64,000 bases of DNA from Alteromonas sp. CI.11.F.A3 (GTDB lineage Bacteria; Pseudomonadota; Gammaproteobacteria; Enterobacterales; Alteromonadaceae). The stretch is from positions 1,550,001-1,614,000 of the forward strand of contig NZ_CP136708.1 in the NCBI RefSeq assembly GCF_032925565.1, in the 5' to 3' direction. Of the stretch, positions 1 to 7,738 are shown piece after piece. Numbering within the stretch: the first letter of the stretch is position 1; each line of letters opens with the position of its first letter. Under the pieces are notes generated by a model that was not told the DNA's origin, searched no databases, and saw only the letters and a program-made list of their open reading frames with translations. Both the position numbers and the translations under genes were made by a program.

Positions 1-1004
1 CCCCCAGTTGTTAAGTAACCAGTATTTAGAGAATTCACGAGTTCATGTGGTGTATCCACACATAAATAGACTTCGGTAGGGCGTTCACAAAAGGTACCCA
101 TCAGCGTGAACCAATAAACGGGGGTTGAAAACGTAAGCTTAATATTCGCCATACCGCGACCTATTTTTAATTGCTCTTTGTCGCACTCCCACTCGCCTGC
201 TTCACAGGTTTGAAGGTGAGATAAAGGAATAAAAAGTAGATTGAAAAAAGTGGCATTTACAATAAGGTGCTTGTTGTGACAATAAACAGAAAAGCGCCTG
301 CTAATTCGATGACTCGCCGTCACACTGATAATGCCGTAGAAAATGACCGACGCGACAATAATGGCAGCAATTTCACTCCATAAAATTAACAAAGAATAAG
401 ACACCCACGTAATCGCAACTAAACCTAACAGTACTAATGCGAAGTGCCATCGTTTGGCGCTAAGTAAGGATAAGTTAGCCAAAGTAGCAGTATGGTTTCT
501 TGTGAATTTAGGAATAGCGTAATACCAACTTGCTGGTTCACTAGCCATAATTAAGGTTATTTCTCTTTTCTTATCGTCTGCATCAATATTGTCAATTAAG
601 GCGTTAATTCGAGGGTCACCTTTTAGCTTTCTTGATTTCCAAAGCATAGAAACCACGTGATAAATAACCACAAACTCAATAATAAGCAGTATGGCGATAA
701 TGGGGTAGCGTACCAGGCTTAAAAATTCAAAGTAATTAGCAAGAGAGGCGGGCATAGAATAACGGGCCACCACGCTGGCAATACTGAACGGAATAATGAT
801 CTTCCATTTTTTCTGCTCTCCAATTTTAATTACGCAAAACCAAAAAACAGCGGGCAGTATTACAAAGTAGGCAATCAGGAAGCCAGCAGAAAGTATCTGG
901 TCGAATGAAGAGCTAATGGTTTCAGGTAATAAGGTAAAGCCTAAAACGTAGGTAGCAACGGCAAATAATAAGTAAAGTACCCTAAAGCGAACGGCCTTGC
1001 GCAT
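1..1004 (-). CDS. Membrane protein of unknown function (C-terminus cut by window edge)
   Basis: An open frame on the minus strand starts at the ATG at 1004 (MRKAVRFRVLYLLF...) and stays open to position 1, so the 3' end lies outside the window. At least 334 residues are visible. The N-terminal half has four or so hydrophobic segments (around residues 8-28, 38-58, 70-80, 95-118), then a charged stretch (KGDPRINALIDNIDADDKKRE) and two more membrane spans around 190-240. The tail is soluble and contains several Cys residues. I do not recognise the family. It is divergent from the gene at 1342, with a 337-bp gap between them. Confidence 0.75.
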   Translation of the reverse strand, partial: MRKAVRFRVLYLLFAVATYVLGFTLLPETISSSFDQILSAGFLIAYFVILPAVFWFCVIKIGEQKKWKIIIPFSIASVVARYSMPASLANYFEFLSLVRYPIIAILLIIEFVVIYHVVSMLWKSRKLKGDPRINALIDNIDADDKKREITLIMASEPASWYYAIPKFTRNHTATLANLSLLSAKRWHFALVLLGLVAITWVSYSLLILWSEIAAIIVASVIFYGIISVTASHRISRRFSVYCHNKHLIVNATFFNLLFIPLSHLQTCEAGEWECDKEQLKIGRGMANIKLTFSTPVYWFTLMGTFCERPTEVYLCVDTPHELVNSLNTGYLTTG

Positions 1005-1341
1005 GAAACATCCTTGTAGAATTGATAACTCAATGATTTTTAGTTTTATCTTTGTCTTCGAAAAGGTAAGTTATATTGCGCGATAAGGCAATTTTTAGTG
1101 GCTTTTGCGATTAAACCTTTTTTAGGAGCTTCGCCCTACTTTTGTCGACTTTGCCATGCACTATTTCTAAACTTCTCAACAAGACACGCAAGACTCAGTA
1201 AGTGTCATTACTTTCACGCGCCTACCCACGTTCTCTTCTAGTTTGCTATCCATTTGACCTAACTGTCGGCTTTACGACAGTGTGAAGTGCTATTTCTCGA
1301 TAATCTCTCCTCAGTATAAGAAAAAGTTTATAGGTAGCTAA
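1005..1341. other. Divergent intergenic region, no gene seen
   Basis: This 337-bp gap separates two divergent genes and must hold both promoters, but I see no convincing sigma70 consensus pair. The only clear structure is a 7-bp perfect inverted repeat, ACTGTCG (1262-1268) and CGACAGT (1275-1281), with a 6-nt loop. It sits about 60 bp before the plus-strand gene and has no T-run, so it is more likely an operator or a 5'-UTR hairpin than a terminator. Confidence 0.35.
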
Positions 1342-1857
1342 ATGAAAACGCTTGAGCAGCATCTAAGTGAGTACGCTAAATACCATAGAGATCAGCGTAA
1401 TATCTTTACCCATTACATTGGTATTCCCCTTATCGTTTTTGCATTTTTAAGCTTGTTAAGCCGCCCGGCTTTTGAAGTTACTGCGCCAATTGTAGGGCCA
1501 TTATTGCTAAGCCCCGCGTTGTTCGTGTGGGTAATAGGTAATGTATTTTACCTAAAGTTAGATGTGAAACTTGGCCTAACTATGGTGGTGTTAACTGGGG
1601 CTTTGCTTTACATCGCACAGCCTTTAGCACAAAGCGCAACATGGTTATGGCTATCTGCTTCAATCGGTATTTTTGTTGGCGGTTGGATTTTACAATTTGT
1701 TGGGCATCATTTTGAAGGTAAAAAGCCTGCCTTCGTAGACGATATTATGGGCTTGGCTATTGGTCCGTTGTTTGTGGTTGCAGAACTTGGCTTCGAGTTG
1801 GGTTTGCGAGGAGAACTTCAAGCGAAAATTGAAGAAACCTCAGGTGCAGTGCATTAG
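1342..1857 (+). CDS. Mpo1-like (DUF962/YGL010w family) membrane protein
   Basis: This 171-residue integral membrane protein matches the DUF962/Mpo1 pattern. An N-terminal amphipathic segment with His residues (HLSEYAKYHRDQRNIFTHYI) is followed by four hydrophobic spans at about 24-44, 50-70, 78-96 and 100-118. Near the end of the last span is the conserved GHHFEGKKPAF motif. Yeast Mpo1 is an Fe-dependent dioxygenase that shortens 2-hydroxy fatty acids by alpha-oxidation, and the conserved His residues are its metal ligands. The bacterial role is inferred only by family. The gene is monocistronic and ends at a strong terminator at 1931. Confidence 0.75.
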   Translation: MKTLEQHLSEYAKYHRDQRNIFTHYIGIPLIVFAFLSLLSRPAFEVTAPIVGPLLLSPALFVWVIGNVFYLKLDVKLGLTMVVLTGALLYIAQPLAQSATWLWLSASIGIFVGGWILQFVGHHFEGKKPAFVDDIMGLAIGPLFVVAELGFELGLRGELQAKIEETSGAVH

Positions 1858-1930
1858 TTAAATTGCCCAACGGCTACGCAATGAAGCGCGCTTCGTTAAG
1901 TGGTGAAAATAGTGGAACTGCGCGAGCAGC

Positions 1931-1963
1931 AAATGGCACCTTTTCGGTGCCATTTTAGTTTTT
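1931..1963 (+). terminator. Rho-independent terminator of the Mpo1-like gene
   Basis: AAATGGCACC (1931-1940) and GGTGCCATTT (1946-1955) form a 10-bp perfect stem with a 5-nt loop, followed by a T-rich run (TAGTTTTTT). It lies between two convergent genes, and the T-run direction serves the plus strand. Confidence 0.8.
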
Positions 1964-1966
1964 TGT

Positions 1967-2623
1967 TTAGCCTCGCATTTTAGATAGCGTTTCTTTGCGA
2001 AGTTGTAGCTTCGATTCAGCAAACGCTTTCGCAGGCAACATTTTAAGTTTTTCAGCATAGCCCATTGCGGTAGCAAGTACTTGCTCTTGAGGTACTGCTG
2101 CATCCAAATAGCCCACTTTTACTGCTTCCTTCCCTTGATATACACGCGAAAAGAGCAACGCTTCGGTTAAAGAAGTAGGGGCTAAACGTGACTTCGCCAG
2201 TTCCATACCAAACGCAGGTAAAACCATGCCGATAGCGGTTTCTGTTAAACCATATTTAGTGTCACCATCTTTACCTATACGCAAGTCAGCGGCCATCAAG
2301 AATATTGCCCCTAATGCGATACTATGGCCTTCAGCGGCAACAATAAGGGGTTTAGGATAGCTGTAAAGCCTTACAATCAAGTCGGCCCCTGCTTGCACTA
2401 ATTTTACTTGTTCGGTTTTATCTTCAGCTTTCATCACGGAAAGGTCGAAGCCACCGCAAAACTTATCGGCACCGCCATACATCACCACGGCATCTGCTTT
2501 TTGTTCAGCCTCATCTAATGCGTTATTCAACGCATCAATAAGGGCAAAGCCTACTGCGTTTACTTTCCCGTCATCAAAGGTAATAAGTGCTACCTTGTTT
2601 TCAATTTTTAATTCGAAAGCCAT
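1967..2623 (-). CDS. Crotonase / enoyl-CoA hydratase-isomerase family protein
   Basis: This is a 218-residue crotonase-fold enzyme, slightly shorter than the typical 255-290. The two oxyanion-hole regions are visible: GGADKFCGGFDLS near residue 50 and EGHSIALGAIFLMAADLRIG near 95-115. They are followed by the LTETAIGMVLP segment that carries the usual catalytic-region Glu. The substrate cannot be read from sequence; such enzymes act on acyl-CoA thioesters. I chose the ATG at 2623 over the GTG directly before it, because GAGG sits 5 nt upstream of the ATG but would be too close to the GTG. The product begins MAFELKIENK. Confidence 0.8.
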   Translation of the reverse strand: MAFELKIENKVALITFDDGKVNAVGFALIDALNNALDEAEQKADAVVMYGGADKFCGGFDLSVMKAEDKTEQVKLVQAGADLIVRLYSYPKPLIVAAEGHSIALGAIFLMAADLRIGKDGDTKYGLTETAIGMVLPAFGMELAKSRLAPTSLTEALLFSRVYQGKEAVKVGYLDAAVPQEQVLATAMGYAEKLKMLPAKAFAESKLQLRKETLSKMRG

Positions 2624-3007
2624 CACTGCCTCTTTATTGTTAATGCTATTGTGGGGAGTTTGTTTTTAGTGACGCTAAGAAGCAAGTTTTTTTAAATAAT
2701 GAAGGGTATTGGCGTTCGCTTATACACGCAAAAGTCGAAATGCTTAAAGGCCTCCATACCGCCGATTTTCTTAGTCGAATTATTTTTAAAAGTTCGCTAT
2801 CTCAAGCCTTTACGAGGGGGGAATCTATATTAAGTATCCTAATTGATGAGTGTAAGTGATTGTTAGTAATAATAAATGATTATACTTCAGTTGAGTTTAG
2901 GTTTTTTGAATTATTACTTAAGATAAAGTGCATTTAAGCGTTGACTAATCGCCATATTATTTCTATGTTGGTAATTAAAGTGATTAGCCAATGCGCTAGG
3001 CAGCAGT
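2624..3007. other. Intergenic region before the sigma factor gene
   Basis: This AT-rich gap of 384 bp lies between the divergent crotonase and sigma-factor genes. I see no additional gene. The only supported element is a sigma70-like promoter near its right end. Confidence 0.4.
2941..2969 (+). promoter_or_regulatory. Putative sigma70 promoter of the sigma factor/kinase operon
   Basis: TTGACT (2941-2946) matches the -35 consensus at five of six positions. After a 17-nt spacer comes TATGTT (2964-2969) as a -10 element, about 39 bp before the start codon at 3008. Spacing is ideal, but the -10 is imperfect. Confidence 0.45.
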
Positions 3008-3604
3008 ATGGAAGATGTTCATTTGAGGGATACAAGCGGCGAATTTACCGAAGTGTTAAACGCTTGGGTAATTAATAACGATTTAAAAAGTGCCAATCAG
3101 CTTCGTAGTATTGTTTACTATCATTTGAAAGGCATGGTGAAAAAGCAGATCAGCAAAAAAGCGGAGTCTGACAATACGCTAAGCCTGCTCGACAAGCTTC
3201 CTAATACCACCTCACTCCTTCACGATGTCATTATTAAACTGACTGCGCCGGATGAAATTTTTGAAAACAGGCAGCAGTTTTATGCTTCGCTCGCGGTGTT
3301 TGTGCGCTGGATGTTGCAAGATGAAATTAAAAAGCGCTCTGCGAAAAAACGCACTAACGATTTTGATGACGTGGTACAGATAACCGACGCTTCTATTGAC
3401 TCAGGTTTATATCTTAGTTTCGACAATGCGTTATCTTCACTCGAAAATGTATCTAAGCGTTGTTACCAAATAGCGCTTCTTCACTATTATCTAGGGCAAA
3501 ATGTAGGCGAAATAACCTCGCAGCTCAGTTTAAGCGAATCTACGGTTTACAACGAATTGTCGGCGGCGAAAGCCTACCTTCGGGTTCAGTGCGAAGCCGC
3601 TTAG
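3008..3604 (+). CDS. ECF-like sigma-70 family sigma factor, probably kinase-dependent
   Basis: This 198-residue protein has the layout of a minimal sigma factor. Region 2 spans about 28-112, followed by a short linker and a region 4 HTH at 145-195 (...ITSQLSLSESTVYNELSAAKAYLR). It resembles ECF sigma factors that are encoded beside Ser/Thr kinases. In ordinary ECF factors, an acidic Asp-Ala-Glu-Asp-like motif before the 'LVQEVF' helix contacts RNA polymerase. Here the aligned segment is Asn66-Thr67-Thr68-Ser69 followed by LLHDVIIKL. In Vibrio parahaemolyticus EcfP, the same kind of Ser/Thr replacement makes the factor inactive until the kinase PknT phosphorylates it. The kinase gene starts 45 bp downstream, so the same control is inferred here. 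No anti-sigma gene is present. Confidence 0.75.
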   Translation: MEDVHLRDTSGEFTEVLNAWVINNDLKSANQLRSIVYYHLKGMVKKQISKKAESDNTLSLLDKLPNTTSLLHDVIIKLTAPDEIFENRQQFYASLAVFVRWMLQDEIKKRSAKKRTNDFDDVVQITDASIDSGLYLSFDNALSSLENVSKRCYQIALLHYYLGQNVGEITSQLSLSESTVYNELSAAKAYLRVQCEAA

Positions 3605-3649
3605 TTCACCCCGCCATAATGTTGTTCAGTTAAATCAAAAGAGCTATTC

Positions 3650-6600
3650 ATGAAGTTTGAAAATGCTTTACTCTTTTTTCAGCACCTTATTGGGTTGGAT
3701 GAAGCTAAAATGCGCGAAAATTTATCGCAGTTATGTCCAAAAGAAGCCCCAATATTCGCTGAAACCTTGGCATTGATCGATGCCCATTATGCGAATCAAC
3801 AACGAAGTGGCTTCACACAGTTAGTGGGTGCTCAAGCCGATTTACTGTGTGATGATAATCACGCGAAATCCCTAGAAGGTAAACAAGTTGGCCCTTATCT
3901 GCTGAAGCACAAGCTTGGCCAGGGCGGAATGGGAGCGGTGTATTTAGGTCAGCGAAATGATGGGTTAATTGAGCAAAAAGTGGCGATTAAATTCGTTTAC
4001 TCATCGATTGCCGATTTAGCGGGCGATAACTTTATACAAAGAGAAGCACAGCATTTAGCCAATTTAAATCACCCTAACATCGCTAAAATTTATACCATTG
4101 ATGTTACCGAAGAGAACATTCCTTATTTGGTAATGGAATACATTGATGGCGCGCTTTTGTCTGAAGCGCCAATTTCAAATAAACAGAACCTGTCGCACGC
4201 CACGAATGCCTACCTTTCAATTTTAATTAAGCTGTGTAGTGCCCTATTTGAAGCGCATCAAAGCGGTATTATTCACGCTGATATTAAACCGTCGAATATT
4301 ATTGTGGATGAACACAACCAACCAAAGTTACTCGACTTTGGTATTTCTCACTCGTTAAGCCATCCAGATAACCAACAGCTAACTGCAGTTAGTAACGATT
4401 TCGCCAGCCCGCAACAACAAAGCGGCAATCAAGCTAAGGTGACCGATGACATCTATGCGCTAGGTAAAGTGATGGCGTTTATGTTTCAGCACCATACAAC
4501 CAATGCTGAATTTGAGGCGGTCATTCAAAAAGCGACATCCAGTGAACCAAAGGATCGTTTTCAAAGTGCCGAGCAATTTAGCGATGCACTGGAATGCTTA
4601 TTCGCCAATCGGCCACTTAAGTGGTTTAAAAGCAGCAAGCCATATTACTACAAAAAATGGTTTCAACGTTCGCCCGCAACTGCGTTATCAGCCGTAATCA
4701 TCCCTTGTGTACTAGCGTTAGGGGCTGCTGCACTATTTATGCAAAATAAGTCGTTACTACAAGAATCTAAGAAAACACAGCAGACACTTTCTTTTTACGA
4801 CGAGTTATTTTTGGCGCACTCACCACAATCAGAAGGCGGCGGGGCATTAAGTGCCGCTGATTTTATTAACCATGGTGTTGATATCGCGTTTTCGACATCG
4901 CTGAGCGATAGCGAAACCCGTGCATCGATTGTGGCCACCTTATCTCAAACGTTATTGAACTTAGGGTATGTAGAAAAGGCAAAGTACGTTATTGAGCGAC
5001 TGGATGCGCAAGACACGAGTGGTGCATTGATGCAGGCAAAAATAGCCTATTACCGCGGTGATTTGAACAGCGCAACCCACTGGCTTACAAAACATAATAA
5101 CGACTTCCCAAATACCTTTGAAAGCGAATTCCTTAACGCTCAGCTTCATTATGCCGTTACGCAAAGCGCACAAGTATTAGATACTTTAGCGAGTCTTCTA
5201 AACCGATTCGACAAGCAAATGTTGCCGGAAGATAAGTTTAGGCTGCAAAAATTCCAATGGGAAATTTTGCTTAAACACGAGCCTGCTACGTTACTTACCA
5301 GGGTTGAGGAGCCCTTGCCGTCAGATACGCCTACCCACCAAAAAGCATGGTTTGAAGGTATGAAATCATTAGCGTTAGCTAAACACGGCGATATGGATAG
5401 CGCAGCAGCACGAATGAAATCATCACTGGCATTAGGTGAGCAAGCCTACAATGCAACCAATCCAGAGCTCGCACAATTATATGGGTATTTACTGGAAACC
5501 GCGGCGCTAATAGACGACCCACTTGTGGTAGAGTTTTTACTTAGTAAGCAGCAAAGTATTTACCTTGCACTAACGCCCTTGTTTGAAAATCAACTGATAA
5601 AAGTTTATGAGCAGCAACACAACTATTATGCCTACGGCAAAATGTATGCTCAGAGTGTGTCTTTTATAGAATCTGCGGTAGCCTTGTGTGAACAACAAAG
5701 CCATTGTGCTCGGTTAAAGTTAAAACAAGCAATAGCCTTATACCTTGTTAATGATTTCACACGCGCGCTATCGGTTATTAAGGCAGCGGAAATAAAAGCG
5801 CCGAAAAATAGTGACGGCGCGTCCAACGAAAATTTAACGGCGTCTTTCTTTTTTTTCTCCTCGCTGGTGGCATTGAATAGTGAAATAGGTTTGGGATCTG
5901 CGGTGAAGCAAACTGATATTCAAGCATTGGCCGCGAAAGATACCTTGGGTGAGCATACCGCCTATATTATCCATACTGCTTTACGTGCAGGATTTACTGA
6001 TTTCGCGATTGAGTATGGGCTCACACATACTCAAAACGATGATATCGAAAGACACTTAGCTCTGGCTTCGGCGTATGCGGTTAAAGGGGAGAAGCAAAAA
6101 GCAGAGGAAGTGTTAGCAACATCGAGCTCGCTTCCCATCAGCAAAGAGTATGGCGATACGCTTGCCAGTATTTTGCCCCCTGAGGTATTAATCGCACCTG
6201 ATTTTAAGACCCTTCATATGATGGTGTTAGAGGGGCAAAATCGCTTAGTAAGTAATCGAAGAGTTGTAGGGGTAACCGCGCCAACCCACGGGGACAGCCT
6301 TAAAATGGGCACGCCTTTTACTTTTAAGTGGAATAAAGATGCCCTTAAAGGCGAAAGCATTTCTTTGTATATCAATCATAAGCTAAATTTTGAAGCCAAA
6401 GCGTTTGATTCATTTGAAAACATACAAGGCTTGCGCTGGCAGATGTTTGCTAAGCAAGTACCTAACACGGGCGAAGTAGAGATAGATCCTTTCTTTCTTA
6501 TGGCAAATGGCGGGCAGGGCTTTAAGGTAATGATGGTATCCGATCAAGGCTATTGGTCACTGAGCGATGGCTCGTTTGGTGTACTAAATGGCACTGCGAT

Positions 6601-6979
6601 AGATAACGGCATTACCCATACCATCAATCCCCGTTTACTCGTTGATGCTGTCAGTAAACCTGAAGCGTCTGAGGTTTATAATGTGGGCGAGCGTAATACT
6701 ATTGAATGGGACAATGCCGCGTTAAAAGGCGATGCCGTAGGGATATATGTACTTCACGACAACCCTATTAATATTGGCAACGGACGCAATGCGCAGATCA
6801 CTACTGTGATGAAACGACGTTGGTACTTAGTGACAAGTAGGACACCCAACTCGGGAGAGTATGGGCTAGATCCAGCGCAATTTAATGGTCAAGGAAATGC
6901 CTATAAAATACTTATTATAAGTGACTCAGGTTATTGGGCTGTGTCCGATGAGCGATTTACGGTAGTTAATCCGCATTAA
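3650..6979 (+). CDS. Transmembrane Ser/Thr protein kinase with TPR-like region and two C-terminal Ig-like repeats
   Basis: The 1109-residue product starts with a cytoplasmic Hanks-type kinase domain at about 85-335. It has the glycine loop KLGQGGMGAVYLG (about 88-100), the VAIK lysine (about 114), a HADIKPSN catalytic loop (about 208-215, His-Ala-Asp replacing His-Arg-Asp) and DFG (about 228-230). A single membrane span follows at about 343-365. The extracytoplasmic part holds helical repeats with TPR character up to about 850. It ends with two related beta-rich repeats at about 872-985 and 1000-1108, each with a V.AP/KP.....Y/F.xG....xW opening and a GY.W.xSDxxFxVxN ending. The Ala in place of Arg in HRD is typical of kinases that do not need activation-loop phosphorylation. 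It probably phosphorylates the sigma factor encoded just upstream in response to an envelope signal. Confidence 0.8.
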   Translation: MKFENALLFFQHLIGLDEAKMRENLSQLCPKEAPIFAETLALIDAHYANQQRSGFTQLVGAQADLLCDDNHAKSLEGKQVGPYLLKHKLGQGGMGAVYLGQRNDGLIEQKVAIKFVYSSIADLAGDNFIQREAQHLANLNHPNIAKIYTIDVTEENIPYLVMEYIDGALLSEAPISNKQNLSHATNAYLSILIKLCSALFEAHQSGIIHADIKPSNIIVDEHNQPKLLDFGISHSLSHPDNQQLTAVSNDFASPQQQSGNQAKVTDDIYALGKVMAFMFQHHTTNAEFEAVIQKATSSEPKDRFQSAEQFSDALECLFANRPLKWFKSSKPYYYKKWFQRSPATALSAVIIPCVLALGAAALFMQNKSLLQESKKTQQTLSFYDELFLAHSPQSEGGGALSAADFINHGVDIAFSTSLSDSETRASIVATLSQTLLNLGYVEKAKYVIERLDAQDTSGALMQAKIAYYRGDLNSATHWLTKHNNDFPNTFESEFLNAQLHYAVTQSAQVLDTLASLLNRFDKQMLPEDKFRLQKFQWEILLKHEPATLLTRVEEPLPSDTPTHQKAWFEGMKSLALAKHGDMDSAAARMKSSLALGEQAYNATNPELAQLYGYLLETAALIDDPLVVEFLLSKQQSIYLALTPLFENQLIKVYEQQHNYYAYGKMYAQSVSFIESAVALCEQQSHCARLKLKQAIALYLVNDFTRALSVIKAAEIKAPKNSDGASNENLTASFFFFSSLVALNSEIGLGSAVKQTDIQALAAKDTLGEHTAYIIHTALRAGFTDFAIEYGLTHTQNDDIERHLALASAYAVKGEKQKAEEVLATSSSLPISKEYGDTLASILPPEVLIAPDFKTLHMMVLEGQNRLVSNRRVVGVTAPTHGDSLKMGTPFTFKWNKDALKGESISLYINHKLNFEAKAFDSFENIQGLRWQMFAKQVPNTGEVEIDPFFLMANGGQGFKVMMVSDQGYWSLSDGSFGVLNGTAIDNGITHTINPRLLVDAVSKPEASEVYNVGERNTIEWDNAALKGDAVGIYVLHDNPINIGNGRNAQITTVMKRRWYLVTSRTPNSGEYGLDPAQFNGQGNAYKILIISDSGYWAVSDERFTVVNPH

Positions 6980-7072
6980 TAACATCTAAAAACACCTAAG
7001 AATAATCACGTGTTATTAATCTGTGTTATCAGTCTGTGATATTAGGCCGTGCGAAGGCGTAGCGACAACCTA

Positions 7073-7462
7073 TTAACGGCTTGCCGCGAAGGCCTTCGTA
7101 CTATCGGTTTGGGTATAAATTGCGGGACTCACACCTTCGTATTTTTTGAACAAGGTAGAGAAGGTTTTGTGTTCATAGAAGCCTAGCTTATCGGCAATAG
7201 TGGAAGGTCTTTCACCCACTAAAAGTAATTTCCTCGCCTCTGCAATACGCATTGTATCTATACAAGCTTTAGGCGATTTCCCGTAATGCTTCTGGCATAA
7301 TCGCCTAAGGGTCGACACATCCATATTTAGGGCGTTGGCCATATTACTTACCCGTATATCACACATGTCGTGACTCAGCGCTCTTCTATCTATTTCACAG
7401 CTAAGCTGTTGTTCAAATTTCACCATGAACCGTATTTTTCGTTCTGCCTCACTTACCTTCAT
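7073..7462 (-). CDS. AraC-family HTH transcriptional regulator (short)
   Basis: This 129-residue protein consists of little more than an AraC/XylS DNA-binding domain. The first HTH lies near 38-60 (RVSNMANALNMDVSTLRRLCQKHY) and the second near 85-112 (STIADKLGFYEHKTFSTLFKKYEGVSP), the latter close to the family signature. There is no separate ligand-binding domain. It is convergent with the kinase gene and divergent from the PKD lipoprotein gene at 7739, either of which it could regulate. The target is unknown. Confidence 0.8.
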   Translation of the reverse strand: MKVSEAERKIRFMVKFEQQLSCEIDRRALSHDMCDIRVSNMANALNMDVSTLRRLCQKHYGKSPKACIDTMRIAEARKLLLVGERPSTIADKLGFYEHKTFSTLFKKYEGVSPAIYTQTDSTKAFAASR

Positions 7463-7738
7463 TGCCTTTAACCTACTTGAAATTGGCTATGACGGTATTG
7501 TGTTTTTATTCCACTTATCGCGGTAGAAAGAAAATGCGCAGGTATTTTCCAAAATAAAATTTAATTTTTTCGTTTTTACTATTCTTTTTATGTTTTTGGT
7601 TTTGCAGCGCTTTGCGATAGCAATTTTCACCTGTGTGATGAACAAGTTGCGCGATTTAAGGAAGGAAAGGGGCGGGCGATTAGGTTTATGCTTTTTTAGT
7701 TTAATGTTTAACCAATAAAAAGTATAAGGAAGTGTTTC

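Noticed and set aside
1858..2103. Open frame of 81 codons on the minus strand
   Set aside because: It lies over the crotonase gene and its terminator in another frame, and its protein is basic low-quality sequence without a ribosome binding site.
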